Source: Legionellales bacterium
GTDB taxonomy: Bacteria > Pseudomonadota > Gammaproteobacteria > Berkiellales > Berkiellaceae
Length of the DNA stretch: 64,000 nt
Direction of reading: 5' to 3'
NCBI GenBank assembly: GCA_002708265.1
Contig: PANA01000004.1
Location: forward strand, 186,001 to 250,000
Shown: positions 19,077-29,049 of the stretch, one piece after another
Position numbering within the stretch: the stretch's first letter is position 1
How the letters are laid out: every line of letters starts with the position of its first letter
Translations under genes and position numbers: made by a program
Notes under the pieces: generated by a model
Told to the model about the DNA's origin: nothing
What the model saw: only the letters and a program-made list of their open reading frames with translations
Databases searched by the model: none

Positions 19077-20450
19077 TTAAGAAGATACGCGCCAAAAATA
19101 TGGAGGCAGAGAAAATATGATGATGCCTGCTAAGAGTGTCAAACTATAAACAATAGGATTACCCACTGACATTTCTGCAGGAGGGATGAATCCAATTAAA
19201 AATGAAAAAACACATGAGAAGGCGCCGACCCCTGCTGTTAACCATAATCCAAATTTTCCACCTGGAATTTGATAGGGACGCGGTGTGTCAGGTTGGGTGT
19301 ACCTTAAACGAATGACAGCTACAAATATCAAAAAGTACATCATTAAAATAAGCTGCGCCGCCAGGACGGTTAAAATCCAGTACGAAGCATTTACAGAGGG
19401 CATTAACAAGAAGGTAGTCGCCAAGATGGTACCAATCACTGCCTGCATGATTAAAATTTGATAGGGTGACCCATATCGATTAGCGACTTTGCACAAACGT
19501 GGCAAATTACCAAATTCAGCACTAGCGTATAATCCTCGGCTGGGACCAATAATCCACGTATTTAGAAGCGCTAAAGCACCAATAAAAATCATAAGCGCTA
19601 GAATGGGAACCATCCACTTAAGGTTTAAGGCAACAAAGAACGCCTCAAAAGCCTGCATCACACCAGACGCTAAGCTGATCTGTTCAGCTGGTAATACGGC
19701 AGCGATAGCAAGCGCACCCAAAATAGAAATAGATAAAATTAAAAAAGTGGCTAAGAAAGTCGCTTGTGGGAATAGCTTTTTAGGAGACTCAACATCTTGA
19801 ATGTGATAGGCCGCCACCTCAATTCCTGCAAAACCTAACAGAACACCAGTAAAGAAAACCATATTTGACCAGTTCAATACCGGAACAAAATCTGCTGCTG
19901 CAGGCGTTAAGGTGATTTGTGAAAGCGTGTCATCACAAATCCAATAAACTCCAAGGCCAATAATGACAATACCAGGGATAATCGTTCCAAATAAAACCCC
20001 CATAGCGCTCATTCGACCCGTCGTGCGAATACTCAAAAAGTTCAAAAAGGTAGTCGACCAGAGGACAACCATCATTGTCACATACAAAAACAAAGGGTTG
20101 TTTGCTAAAGAAGGGTTAATCAAATAGGCAAAGATTGAGGCGATAAAAGAGAGAACTGCTGGCAACCATACAACAGACTCTGCCCACTCAAGCCAAATGG
20201 CTAAAAGGCCGGTGTTAGTTCCATATGCTTCCGCTACCCAGGCATAAACCCCCCCCTTTTTTGGCCAAGCAGATGCTAACTCAGCACAGGCGAGAGAAAT
20301 GGGAATTAAGAAAAGAATCCCAGATAAGCCTAAATAAAAGACTGAAGCCCATCCATGAATGGCCATCATTGGTAAGTTGCGCAAGCTGATAATCGCTGAC
20401 ACACTCATTAATGTAAGAGTGAGTAATCCAATACGAGTACTCGGTTGCAT
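19077..20450 (-). CDS. APC-superfamily amino acid permease
   Basis: The 457-residue product has about twelve membrane helices and the APC signature near residue 58 (AWPKKGGVYAWVAEAYG), plus GFAGIEVAAYHIQDVESPKKL. It belongs to the glutamate/GABA-antiporter-like branch often found in Legionella-like and chlamydial genomes. It is divergent from the saccharopine/lysine dehydrogenase-like gene, with 79 bases between. That makes a lysine or related amino acid a reasonable substrate guess, but specificity is not visible in the sequence. Confidence 0.85.
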   Translation of the reverse strand: MQPSTRIGLLTLTLMSVSAIISLRNLPMMAIHGWASVFYLGLSGILFLIPISLACAELASAWPKKGGVYAWVAEAYGTNTGLLAIWLEWAESVVWLPAVLSFIASIFAYLINPSLANNPLFLYVTMMVVLWSTTFLNFLSIRTTGRMSAMGVLFGTIIPGIVIIGLGVYWICDDTLSQITLTPAAADFVPVLNWSNMVFFTGVLLGFAGIEVAAYHIQDVESPKKLFPQATFLATFLILSISILGALAIAAVLPAEQISLASGVMQAFEAFFVALNLKWMVPILALMIFIGALALLNTWIIGPSRGLYASAEFGNLPRLCKVANRYGSPYQILIMQAVIGTILATTFLLMPSVNASYWILTVLAAQLILMMYFLIFVAVIRLRYTQPDTPRPYQIPGGKFGLWLTAGVGAFSCVFSFLIGFIPPAEMSVGNPIVYSLTLLAGIIIFSLPPYFWRVSS

Positions 20451-20529
20451 AGCTGCCTCAGTCTAAAACACAATTGGACGAGTGTAGCATTATTTAGCCG
20501 GTTTCCCAAGTAAAAGGAATAGAGGGAAT

Positions 20530-21618
20530 ATGCAGGTAGTTGTTTTAGGTGCAGGAAATATCGGGAAGTTAATAGCGTGTTTGTTGGCTAACACCAGCGA
20601 GTACGAGGTGACCTTGGCAGATGCTCAGGTAAAAGACTTCAACAAGGAAACATTGGGTACTGCCCAAGATAAGATTGAGTTGGCATCAGTCGATGCCACA
20701 GATGCTCGCGCGTTGGCCAGCTTTTTCAAGAAAAAGCAGCCGGTAGGGGTTGTATCAGCCCTCCCTTTTTTCTGCAATCCTTTGGTAGCAGAGCAGTCTA
20801 AAGCGGTTGGAGCGCATTATTTTGACTTAACAGAAGACACTCAAGTCACTGAAGCGGTTTCAAAACTCTCTAAAGGTGCGAAGCAGGCGTTCGTTCCTCA
20901 GTGTGGTCTGGCACCAGGCCTAATTAGCATTGTGGCGAATGACTTGATGAAAGAGTTTGAAAAAATTGATTCTGTTAGTTTGCGGGTAGGGGCTTTGCCG
21001 GTTCACCCTAATACCGTTCTAAAATATGCGCTTACTTGGTCAACAGAAGGGCTGATCAATGAGTATGGTAACCCTTGTTATGCCATCGTTAACTACGATC
21101 GATTTGCTTTACAGCCACTAGAAGGCTTAGAAACCATTGAAATCGATGGAATGGTGTATGAGGCTTTTAACACCTCAGGCGGGTTAGGTTCATTGGTTAA
21201 AAGCTATGATGGGCAAGTTCGAAATCTTACCTATAAAACAATCCGCTATCCTGGGCATTGTGAAAAAATACGTCTGTTGATGAACGATCTTCGTTTAAAT
21301 GAAGATCGGGAAACCTTGCAAAAAATTCTTGAGAAGTCAGTGCCGCGGACAACCGATGATGTTGTTATCGTCTATGTGTTGGTCACCGGCATGTTAGAAG
21401 GTCAGTATATGCAGCGAACCTTTGTTAAAAAGGTCTACCCAAAAACCATCGCGGATAGACGGTGGGCAGCAATTCAAGTAACTACCGCTACTTGTTTGTG
21501 TAGTGTGGTCGATATTGTTTTGCAAAACCCTGATAAATATCAAGGCGAAATAAGACAAGAGCAATTTGCGCTAGATGATATTTTCTCAAATCGTTTTGGC
21601 CAGCATATAAAAGTTTAG
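20530..21618 (+). CDS. Saccharopine dehydrogenase / lysine 6-dehydrogenase family protein
   Basis: This 362-residue NAD(P) enzyme starts [20 protein letters not shown], a Rossmann fold. It continues with [20 protein letters not shown] and the substrate-side [19 protein letters not shown], which are characteristic of the saccharopine dehydrogenase fold without an attached lysine-ketoglutarate reductase domain. It could be the glutamate-forming saccharopine dehydrogenase, or a lysine 6-dehydrogenase of the Geobacillus type. The aminoadipate-semialdehyde dehydrogenase that follows 10 bases later supports lysine catabolism either way. The exact reaction is unresolved. Confidence 0.82.
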   Translation: MQVVVLGAGNIGKLIACLLANTSEYEVTLADAQVKDFNKETLGTAQDKIELASVDATDARALASFFKKKQPVGVVSALPFFCNPLVAEQSKAVGAHYFDLTEDTQVTEAVSKLSKGAKQAFVPQCGLAPGLISIVANDLMKEFEKIDSVSLRVGALPVHPNTVLKYALTWSTEGLINEYGNPCYAIVNYDRFALQPLEGLETIEIDGMVYEAFNTSGGLGSLVKSYDGQVRNLTYKTIRYPGHCEKIRLLMNDLRLNEDRETLQKILEKSVPRTTDDVVIVYVLVTGMLEGQYMQRTFVKKVYPKTIADRRWAAIQVTTATCLCSVVDIVLQNPDKYQGEIRQEQFALDDIFSNRFGQHIKV

Positions 21619-21628
21619 GAGCGTATTT

Positions 21629-23146
21629 ATGGACATTAAACGACTTCAGTTGCGGTCAGTCAATCCCGGCGTATGCGCCGGTTCCCACAAGAGCTGGCTT
21701 AATGGAGGTCGTGAAAAAATAGATACCCTTTGCCCAGCAACAGGAGAGGTAATTGCAACGGTTGAAACTGGCGCGTCAAGTGACTATGAAGCAGTTATAG
21801 AAGCTGCTCAATTGGCGTTTCAGCAGTGGCGAGTAGTGCCTGCCCCTAAGCGTGGCGAGTTGGTTCGACATATGGCAGATGCTTTGCGTCAGAATAAGTC
21901 CTACTTGGGAGACTTGGTCGCTTATGAAATGGGTAAATCCAAGCAAGAGGGCGATGGTGAAGTTCAGGAAATGATCGACATTGCAGATTTTGCTGTTGGA
22001 CAATCTCGTATGTTATACGGACTGACAATGCACAGCGAACGACCTGAACATAGGATGTACGAACAGTGGCATCCATTAGGAATCATTGGTGTAATATCTG
22101 CATTTAATTTCCCAGTGGCAGTATGGGCTTGGAACGCATTTATTGCCGCAGTATGCGGTAATGTTGTCGTTTGGAAGCCCTCTTCAAAAACGCCTTTGTG
22201 TGCAATAGCGGTACAACATATATGTAATCAAGTGATGCACGATCATGGTTATCAAGGCATTTTTAACTTGTTTATCCCAGAAAGCCATGATGTGGCTAAT
22301 TTAATGGTTGAGGATAAACGTATTCCTTTAATATCTTTTACCGGCTCAACAAAAACAGGGCGAGCCATTAATCAAACTGTAGCTGCGCGCTTAGGACGTT
22401 GCATCTTAGAATTGGGTGGGAACAATGCCATCATTCTTGATGAGCAAACGAATTTTGACTTGGCGATTCCCGCTATTGTATTCGGTGCTGTTGGAACCGC
22501 CGGACAGCGGTGCACCTCTACTCGACGTGTATTTGTTCCAAAGGCATTAATGATGGATGTATCTGAGCGCCTAACAAAAGCTTATCAGCAGCTTAAAATT
22601 GGTGACCCACTCGATCCCAGTCATCATGTTGGGCCATTAATTGATCAAAGTGCGGTCGATCAATACCTTCAAGCCATAGAAGTATTAAAGTCTCATAACG
22701 CAAACATTCTTATTGGTGGTCAGTCGATAGCCCGCAAAGGATACTTTGTTGAACCAACTATTGCACAAGTAGAAAATGCTTGGCCTATTGTCCAAGAAGA
22801 AACATTTGCACCAATTTTATATCTTATTCCCTACAACACACTCGAAGAAGCAATCGCCATGCAAAATGCGGTTCCTCAAGGCTTATCTTCTGCTATTTTT
22901 ACAGATTGTATTAGTAGCGCCGAAAGGTTTCTCAGTGCCGCGGGATCTGACTGCGGTATCGCTAACGTTAATATAGGTACCTCAGGAGCTGAAATAGGAG
23001 GTGCCTTTGGTGGAGAAAAAGAGACCGGTGGGGGACGTGAGGCTGGCTCAGATGCTTGGAAGGCCTATATGAGACGGCAGACCAACACAATTAACTGGGG
23101 GGCTAACTTACCATTGGCGCAAGGTATCAAGTTCGATCTATCTTAA
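21629..23146 (+). CDS. Alpha-aminoadipate semialdehyde dehydrogenase (ALDH7-like)
   Basis: The 505-residue aldehyde dehydrogenase has [12 protein letters not shown] with the general-base glutamate near residue 270 and [16 protein letters not shown] with the catalytic cysteine near residue 300. The ELGGNN and [11 protein letters not shown] variants, and [20 protein letters not shown], are typical of the ALDH7/antiquitin group that oxidises alpha-aminoadipate semialdehyde to aminoadipate with NAD. It follows the lysine/saccharopine dehydrogenase gene closely, so together they form a lysine-degradation pair. Confidence 0.88.
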   Translation: MDIKRLQLRSVNPGVCAGSHKSWLNGGREKIDTLCPATGEVIATVETGASSDYEAVIEAAQLAFQQWRVVPAPKRGELVRHMADALRQNKSYLGDLVAYEMGKSKQEGDGEVQEMIDIADFAVGQSRMLYGLTMHSERPEHRMYEQWHPLGIIGVISAFNFPVAVWAWNAFIAAVCGNVVVWKPSSKTPLCAIAVQHICNQVMHDHGYQGIFNLFIPESHDVANLMVEDKRIPLISFTGSTKTGRAINQTVAARLGRCILELGGNNAIILDEQTNFDLAIPAIVFGAVGTAGQRCTSTRRVFVPKALMMDVSERLTKAYQQLKIGDPLDPSHHVGPLIDQSAVDQYLQAIEVLKSHNANILIGGQSIARKGYFVEPTIAQVENAWPIVQEETFAPILYLIPYNTLEEAIAMQNAVPQGLSSAIFTDCISSAERFLSAAGSDCGIANVNIGTSGAEIGGAFGGEKETGGGREAGSDAWKAYMRRQTNTINWGANLPLAQGIKFDLS

Positions 23147-23180
23147 TGCCCGTGGTATCTTTAGCCACAAGATAAAAAGT

Positions 23181-23357
23181 TGTACCTGCAAAGGTACATA
23201 TACTGCAGGGTATACATTCAACGAGTGATTTTTACGTGCGCTGATACATCTCAACCAGCGAACGATATCGATTTTGTAGGGAGCGCACACCTGTGCTCCA
23301 TGGACGGGAAAACTACCTTGAGCGAGGTTTACAGCAAGCTCAAATAGACTAGGTAGT
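23181..23357 (+). promoter_or_regulatory. Leader region of fadD with three inverted repeats
   Basis: The 241-base gap before fadD contains three palindromic elements. TGTACCT-GCAA-AGGTACA occupies 23181-23198 and is perfect. GAGC(G)CACA-CC-TGTGCTC occupies 23281-23298. A nested pair has ACTACCT at 23312-23318 with AGGTAGT at 23351-23357, enclosing TTGAGC at 23318-23323 with GCTCAA at 23338-23343. The first looks like a protein-binding dyad; the last would form a stem-loop in the transcript about 30 bases before the start codon. None matches a riboswitch that I know. Confidence 0.5.
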
Positions 23358-23387
23358 AATTTGAATTAGTTACAGTTGAGATAGCTT

Positions 23388-25121
23388 ATGTTAAAAAATA
23401 TGGAATGTGAAAAGGTGAGTGAGAGTACCCTAAATCTAGAGCAAGAAAAAGTTTGGTTAAAAGAGTACCAGGCCGGGGTTGCAGCAGAGATTAATCCTGA
23501 TTTGCACCAAAGTCTCGTTCATATTCTTGAGGAAGCCTTTGAGCAGCATAGCAAAAGAATTGCATTTAAAAACATGGGCTGCAGCCTTGATTATGCAACT
23601 ATCGACAGAAAATCTAAGGCATTAGCTGCTTTTTTCCAAAATCATTGGGGCCTAAAGAAAGGCGATCGCTTGGCTATTATGATGCCCAACGTTTTACAGT
23701 ACCCGATTGTTTTATTTGCAGCTCTGAGAGCAGGATTAATTGTTGTTAATATTAACCCGCTGTATACCGCTACCGAATTAAATCATTTGTTAATGGATTC
23801 AGGTGCCAAAGCCGTCGTTGTGTTAGAGAATTTTGCACACATCGTAGAAGAGGCAAAAACTGGAACTAGTCTTGAGCATGTCTGTATTAGCCGACTAGGA
23901 GATATGCTTGGCGCTAAAGGTTTTATCATTAACTTTGTTGTTAAATATATAAAGAAAATGGTACCAAAGTATCGTTTGGAAAAAGCAGAGATGCTTGTTG
24001 AAGCGATGCGCCAGAATCCTAAAACTTTCAAGGCAGTTCAACTCAACAATCAAGATATAGCCTTCTTGCAATACACCGGAGGAACAACAGGGGTATCTAA
24101 AGGAGCGATGCTGACGCATCGAAATTTGATTTCAAATATTATGCAGGCAACAGCATGGTTATCCCCTTGTGCGGATAGCTATCAGTCTGGCGGTGGCGTT
24201 ATTACAGCCTTACCCCTGTATCACATATTCTCACTGACCGCTAACTGCTTAACATTCTTTGCACTTGGCGTGACTAATATCTTAATTACAAACCCCCGAG
24301 ACATTCCTACCTTTGTTAAAACACTTTCTAAAGAGTCTTTTATAGGTATTACTGGTGTTAATACCTTGTTCAACGCACTGTTGAATCACCCCGGCTTTGT
24401 CCGGTTAGATTTTACCCAGTTAAAATTTAGCTTAGGGGGTGGGATGGCTGTTCAAAGTGCTGTGGCTAAAAAATGGAAAGAAGTAACTGGCAATGTGTTA
24501 CTAGAAGCCTATGGATTGACTGAAACATCCCCGGCTGTTTGTATAAATCCTTTGAGCCTAGAAAGTTTTAATGGCAGTATCGGGCTACCAATTTCGTCAA
24601 CGATTGTCAGTATACGTAATGAAAGTAATGAGCCATGTCCTTTTGGTGAGATCGGTGAGCTTTGCGTTAAAGGCCCTCAAGTGATGAAGGGATACTGGCA
24701 AAGACCAGATGAAACCGCCAAAGTGATGCAGGGTGGTTGGCTTCACACGGGGGATATGGCCACGATGGATGAAAAGGGGTATGTTAGAATCGTCGATCGT
24801 ATAAAAGATATGATTAATGTTTCAGGCTTTAACGTTTATCCTAACGAAGTAGAGGATGTGTTGGCTCAACACCCCGATATATTAGAAGTTGCCGTAATTG
24901 GCGTGCCGGATGAGAATACAGGTGAAGCCGTTAAGGCTTATTTAGTGACCAAAAACAAATCACTCGATCCTAAAGAGTTAATTCAGCACTGCCGAAGCTC
25001 GCTAACTGCATACAAAGTGCCTAAACTGATAGAGTTTAGAGAAGAGCTACCTAAAACTAATGTTGGTAAAGTAATACGGCGTGCCTTAAGGGATGAGGCA
25101 CTCATTAAAAATCAAGGATAG
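23388..25121 (+). CDS. fadD: Long-chain fatty acid-CoA ligase
   Basis: This 577-residue ANL-superfamily enzyme has the AMP-binding motif YTGGTTGVSKGAMLTHRN near residue 229, then LEAYGLTETSPAVCINPLS and LHTGDMATMDEKGYVRIVDR. Its N-terminal part resembles E. coli FadD (VWLKEY and AEINPDLHQSLV) after about 22 extra residues. It activates free long-chain fatty acids to acyl-CoA at the inner membrane for beta-oxidation or lipid synthesis. The leader upstream is strongly palindromic. The next gene, a diguanylate cyclase, begins two bases after the stop, so the two are probably co-transcribed. Confidence 0.92.
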   Translation: MLKNMECEKVSESTLNLEQEKVWLKEYQAGVAAEINPDLHQSLVHILEEAFEQHSKRIAFKNMGCSLDYATIDRKSKALAAFFQNHWGLKKGDRLAIMMPNVLQYPIVLFAALRAGLIVVNINPLYTATELNHLLMDSGAKAVVVLENFAHIVEEAKTGTSLEHVCISRLGDMLGAKGFIINFVVKYIKKMVPKYRLEKAEMLVEAMRQNPKTFKAVQLNNQDIAFLQYTGGTTGVSKGAMLTHRNLISNIMQATAWLSPCADSYQSGGGVITALPLYHIFSLTANCLTFFALGVTNILITNPRDIPTFVKTLSKESFIGITGVNTLFNALLNHPGFVRLDFTQLKFSLGGGMAVQSAVAKKWKEVTGNVLLEAYGLTETSPAVCINPLSLESFNGSIGLPISSTIVSIRNESNEPCPFGEIGELCVKGPQVMKGYWQRPDETAKVMQGGWLHTGDMATMDEKGYVRIVDRIKDMINVSGFNVYPNEVEDVLAQHPDILEVAVIGVPDENTGEAVKAYLVTKNKSLDPKELIQHCRSSLTAYKVPKLIEFREELPKTNVGKVIRRALRDEALIKNQG

Positions 25122-25123
25122 GA

Positions 25124-26752
25124 ATGGGAAAAGAAAAGGTTCGCTATACCTTTATTGCGGTGACGCTAGTATTAATCTTCTTTGATGTATTAATGGTTTG
25201 TGTCAACTATCAGAATGCGAGAGAGGCATTGCAGTCCTCTTTAGAAAGTGATGGCGAACATATACGCGAAAGCTACGAAGCCAGCTATATCCAAGCTGGC
25301 TCGTTTATGCGACAAACCGCTACCTATATCGCTACAGATGATCGGGTTAATGAGCTGTTTCTTGCTGGCGCAAAAGCCGTCAAAGAAGAGGGGGGCGGCG
25401 CCGGAGGTCCCAAAGCCGCAATAGCACGTGATGCGCTATATAAGCTTGTTTCTGAGAGCTGGTCAGAGATGACTAAGAACTTTAAAGGTCGTCAGCTGCA
25501 TTTTCATATTCCGCCTGATTACTCCTTTTTAAGAGTTCATAAGCCAGAAAAATTTGGAGATGACCTCTCATCACTGCGTCACATAATTGTTGATACTAAT
25601 AATGACTTAGAGCCACGTCAGGGCTTTGAATCTGGTAGAATCTACGCGGGTATCAGAGGTGTTGTTCCGGTTTTCGCTAAAGATCCAGCTCAAGGAGTAG
25701 AGGTTCATGTAGGTGCATTAGAGGCAGGTACTTCTTTTAATGTTCTATTAGAGGACCTACATAAATCTTTAGAAGTTGATTTTGCTATTCTAATGACACA
25801 TGAGCATGCAAAATCGACGATGTGGCCCGAACAGTTGGCATCTTACATCAAAACTCATCCTATTATTCAAAATCATTTGGTTGAAGCAACCACTAACTTC
25901 TTTGCCGCTAACCGCTTTCTTGAGAAAAAAGAAGTAATCAGCTTACTGGGTTCTCAGGGAACGCAGCTAGCGTATTTCAAGGATATTCCGTACTCGGTAA
26001 CGGCTGTCCCTTTGCGTGATTATTTAGGAGAGATTGACAGTACCCAAGCACCAATTGGAACCATTTTGTTTTGGGAAAATGTTTATCCGCAAGTAAGTGA
26101 ATTTTGGAAAGGAATATGGCGCAGTATTTATATTGCTTTAGCGGGCTTCACCTTAATTGAAGCCTTGGTCTATTGGGGAATACGGACGCAGGTCCGCATG
26201 ATGGATGAGTATGAAGCCGCATTAGCAGATCCTTTAACCAAAATTCCTAACCGTCGTGCTTTTGATGAAATGCTCTCGGATTGCATTTCAGTCGGTAAAC
26301 GAAAAGAGCATGATCTTAGCTTAGTGCTTATCGATATTGATTATTTTAAACAGTACAACGATACCTACGGACATATTCAAGGTGACCGCTGCTTAAAACA
26401 AGTCTCCAGTACTCTTAAAAATCACTTAAACCGCCCAGATGATTTCATTGCTCGGTTTGGTGGTGAAGAGTTTGTAGTGGTTTTCCCTGAGACAAGGGTT
26501 GAAGAAGCCACTCGTCAAGCAGAAAGATTAAGAAAAGTGATTGAAGATCTTGAGCTTGAACATAATGGTAAACAACTTAAAGATGCGGGTGAACTTCACG
26601 TCACTATTAGCTGTGGTGTCGCACATGTGAAATTAAAGCTTGAACAAGGCTTGGCGGGATTGTCTTTAATACAAAGAGCAGATAAAGCCTTATACAAAGC
26701 GAAAGAAAAAGGGCGTAACCGTGTAGAGACTACGCCCGATTTTGAAGACTAG
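25124..26752 (+). CDS. Membrane sensor diguanylate cyclase (double-Cache-like + GGDEF)
   Basis: The 542-residue product has a membrane segment at residues about 9-26, a periplasmic sensor region with FHIPPDYSFLRVHKPEKFGD (double-Cache-like), a second membrane segment near residue 335, and a C-terminal GGDEF domain. The domain has DPLTKIPNRRAFDEML, DIDYFKQYNDTYGH and the active site FGGEEF. An RPDD inhibitory I-site lies five residues before GGEEF, so product feedback is likely. It would make cyclic di-GMP in response to an extracytoplasmic ligand. It follows fadD directly. Confidence 0.9.
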   Translation: MGKEKVRYTFIAVTLVLIFFDVLMVCVNYQNAREALQSSLESDGEHIRESYEASYIQAGSFMRQTATYIATDDRVNELFLAGAKAVKEEGGGAGGPKAAIARDALYKLVSESWSEMTKNFKGRQLHFHIPPDYSFLRVHKPEKFGDDLSSLRHIIVDTNNDLEPRQGFESGRIYAGIRGVVPVFAKDPAQGVEVHVGALEAGTSFNVLLEDLHKSLEVDFAILMTHEHAKSTMWPEQLASYIKTHPIIQNHLVEATTNFFAANRFLEKKEVISLLGSQGTQLAYFKDIPYSVTAVPLRDYLGEIDSTQAPIGTILFWENVYPQVSEFWKGIWRSIYIALAGFTLIEALVYWGIRTQVRMMDEYEAALADPLTKIPNRRAFDEMLSDCISVGKRKEHDLSLVLIDIDYFKQYNDTYGHIQGDRCLKQVSSTLKNHLNRPDDFIARFGGEEFVVVFPETRVEEATRQAERLRKVIEDLELEHNGKQLKDAGELHVTISCGVAHVKLKLEQGLAGLSLIQRADKALYKAKEKGRNRVETTPDFED

Positions 26753-28932
26753 TTAATAAACAACATATCGTAGTATTTCGGTAGGCTCCACATAGATTCA
26801 GGTAGCGTTGACTCAATGGTATTACATACTTCGGCGACTTCTTCACTGAGTGGTAAAAGCTTACTGCTAATTAGTTGGGCGCTCTCACCAATCTCATCAG
26901 ATAATTGTGAGGTTAGCTCATCGAGCATATCGATTTTATCAACTAAAGTAGTAAGTGCCTGTGCCACTTTCTGATGTATTCTTTCTTCAACAGTAGCATC
27001 AAGGCCACATGCGTTGGCACGCTTAATAGATGAGCTAAGTTGTTTTTTGTAAGCGATGGCTGCCGGTACCACTCGTTGGTAAACCATGTCTTTCAAAGTG
27101 CTAAACTCAATTGTACGAGATGTTAAGTACTTTTTAAGTAGTACCTTGTGACGCGTTTTTAATTCTTGCTCTGAGTAGACATTCAGGTTAGTTAAAAAGG
27201 ATAAAGCACCCTCTTTAGAAAATAAGGCATAAGACTCTACCGAGTCCTTAAGGTTTGGAAGTCCTCTTTTTTCTGCTTCTTGAACCCACTCTTGAGAGTA
27301 CCCATCGCCGTTAAAAATAACTTGCTTTGATTGCTTTAGCCAATGAAGGGTAACTTCCTTAAGTGCTTGCTCAATGTCTTTTCCTTCATCTAAACGTGTT
27401 TTGATTTCGTGATTAGTGTCATGTAACACTTCAGCCACAGCAGCATTTAAAATACTTAATGGAAAACCAACTGGTTGAGAAGAGCCGACAGCACGAAACT
27501 CAAATTTGTTTCCTGTGAAAGCAAACGGGCTTGTTCGATTTCGGTCCGTGTTATCTTTTTTCAGCTTCGCTAAGTTGCTGACCCCCATGTCTAACATAGC
27601 TGCAGCTCGAGGACAAAACTCTTCGCCTGCCAACATAGAAGAGAAGATATTATCTAAGTTCTCACCGATGAACGCTGAAATGATAGAAGGAGGGGCCTCA
27701 TTGGCACCCAAACGGTGATCGTTGCCATGGCCAGCTATCGACATTCGTAATGCATCCCCATGACGCTTTAATGCCTCAAGAATAACCGCAACACAACATA
27801 GGAAACGATGGTTTGTGTGTGGTTCATTTCCTGGTTCTAGTAAATTTAAACCGGTATCGGTGGCCATTGACCAGTTTAGATGCTTCCCAGAGCCATTGAT
27901 TTGAGAGAAGGGCTTCTCATGAAGAAGGGCCTCAAAATGATGGCGACGAGCGACATTTTTTATAAGGGCCATCATTAACTGATTATGATCAGCGGCAATA
28001 TTACCTTCCTCAAAAATAGGGGCTATTTCAAATTGACCAGGTGCGACTTCATTGTGTTGTGTCTTAGCAGGAATTCCCTGTTTATATAACTCAGTATTCA
28101 ACTCTTCCATAAAGTGTCGTACGCGCTCAGGAATTGCACCAAAATAGTGATCTTCGAGTTGCTGGTGCTTACTAGTGGAAGCCCCTAACAAAGTTCTTCC
28201 CGTCATAACCAAATCAGGTCTTGAGAAAAAGTAAGTGCGATCGACAAGAAAATACTCTTGCTCACAACCACAAGTTGCCATGACATGCTCAACATCTTTC
28301 TCACCCGTTAGGTGGCAGAACTGTACAGCTGCTTTAGATAAGGCGTCAATAGAACGTAATAAAGGGGTCTTCACGTCTAAAGCGTCACCGTGATAGGAAA
28401 CAAATGCCGTTGGAATGCAAAGCGTCTTACCTGGCATGGTGTCAATGATAAACATAGGGGAGCTCATATCCCAGCTGGTATAACCCCGTGCCTCAAAAGT
28501 GCTTCTAGAACCGCCACTGGGGAAGGAGGAAGCATCAGGCTCCCCTTGCATCAACTGAGAGGCGCTAAGTCTTTCGATAGCCTTACCATCTTTGATGTCT
28601 AAGAAGGCATCGTGTTTTTCAGCTGTGCCACCTGTAAGAGGTTGAAACCAGTGGCAGAAGTGGGTTGCCCCTAATCCAATCGCCCACTCAGTTACTACAT
28701 CAGCAACTTGCTCAGCAATTTCTTTTGTTAAAGGAGTTCCAGTTACAGAACATTCTAACAACTGTTTTTTTAACTGAGGAGAAATTCGATCGGATTTTCT
28801 AAAATCAAAGGTATGACTGCCAAAATATTCACTCACCTTAAGAGGCATACCTGTGTCGCCTTGAGGAGAGATAAAGTGGCGGTGACTGCGATGTATTGCT
28901 TCTGACTTTAAATGAGCTCTTAAGCTGGGCAT
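26749..28932 (-). CDS. glnN: Glutamine synthetase, type III
   Basis: At 727 residues this is far longer than GlnA and fits GSIII. Recognisable parts are VSEYFGSHTFDFRKSDRISP at the N-terminus, the active-site ATCGCEQEYFLVDR near residue 225, AKTQHNEVAPGQFEIAPIFE and NGSGKHLNWSMATD. It forms glutamine from glutamate and ammonia with ATP. GSIII is best known from Bacteroidetes and cyanobacteria, and is patchy in gammaproteobacteria. The 3' end overlaps the cyclase gene by four bases. Only about 117 bases separate its start from minE. Confidence 0.93.
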   Translation of the reverse strand: MPSLRAHLKSEAIHRSHRHFISPQGDTGMPLKVSEYFGSHTFDFRKSDRISPQLKKQLLECSVTGTPLTKEIAEQVADVVTEWAIGLGATHFCHWFQPLTGGTAEKHDAFLDIKDGKAIERLSASQLMQGEPDASSFPSGGSRSTFEARGYTSWDMSSPMFIIDTMPGKTLCIPTAFVSYHGDALDVKTPLLRSIDALSKAAVQFCHLTGEKDVEHVMATCGCEQEYFLVDRTYFFSRPDLVMTGRTLLGASTSKHQQLEDHYFGAIPERVRHFMEELNTELYKQGIPAKTQHNEVAPGQFEIAPIFEEGNIAADHNQLMMALIKNVARRHHFEALLHEKPFSQINGSGKHLNWSMATDTGLNLLEPGNEPHTNHRFLCCVAVILEALKRHGDALRMSIAGHGNDHRLGANEAPPSIISAFIGENLDNIFSSMLAGEEFCPRAAAMLDMGVSNLAKLKKDNTDRNRTSPFAFTGNKFEFRAVGSSQPVGFPLSILNAAVAEVLHDTNHEIKTRLDEGKDIEQALKEVTLHWLKQSKQVIFNGDGYSQEWVQEAEKRGLPNLKDSVESYALFSKEGALSFLTNLNVYSEQELKTRHKVLLKKYLTSRTIEFSTLKDMVYQRVVPAAIAYKKQLSSSIKRANACGLDATVEERIHQKVAQALTTLVDKIDMLDELTSQLSDEIGESAQLISSKLLPLSEEVAEVCNTIESTLPESMWSLPKYYDMLFIN

Positions 28933-29049
28933 ATATGAAATTCCTTTTGCGCATGCGGAAAGGGAATATTGTGTGGCAGCTGTGGGACGTTGTCTATAGG
29001 AAAGTGTCTAGATGAAGTGCGATAAAATCACACTTCACCTGGATATAAC

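Noticed and set aside
29013-29037. Inverted repeat TGAAGTG/CACTTCA between glnN and minE
   Set aside because: Loop of 11 bases and no T run on the minE side; could be an operator or a weak terminator, but the sequence does not decide.
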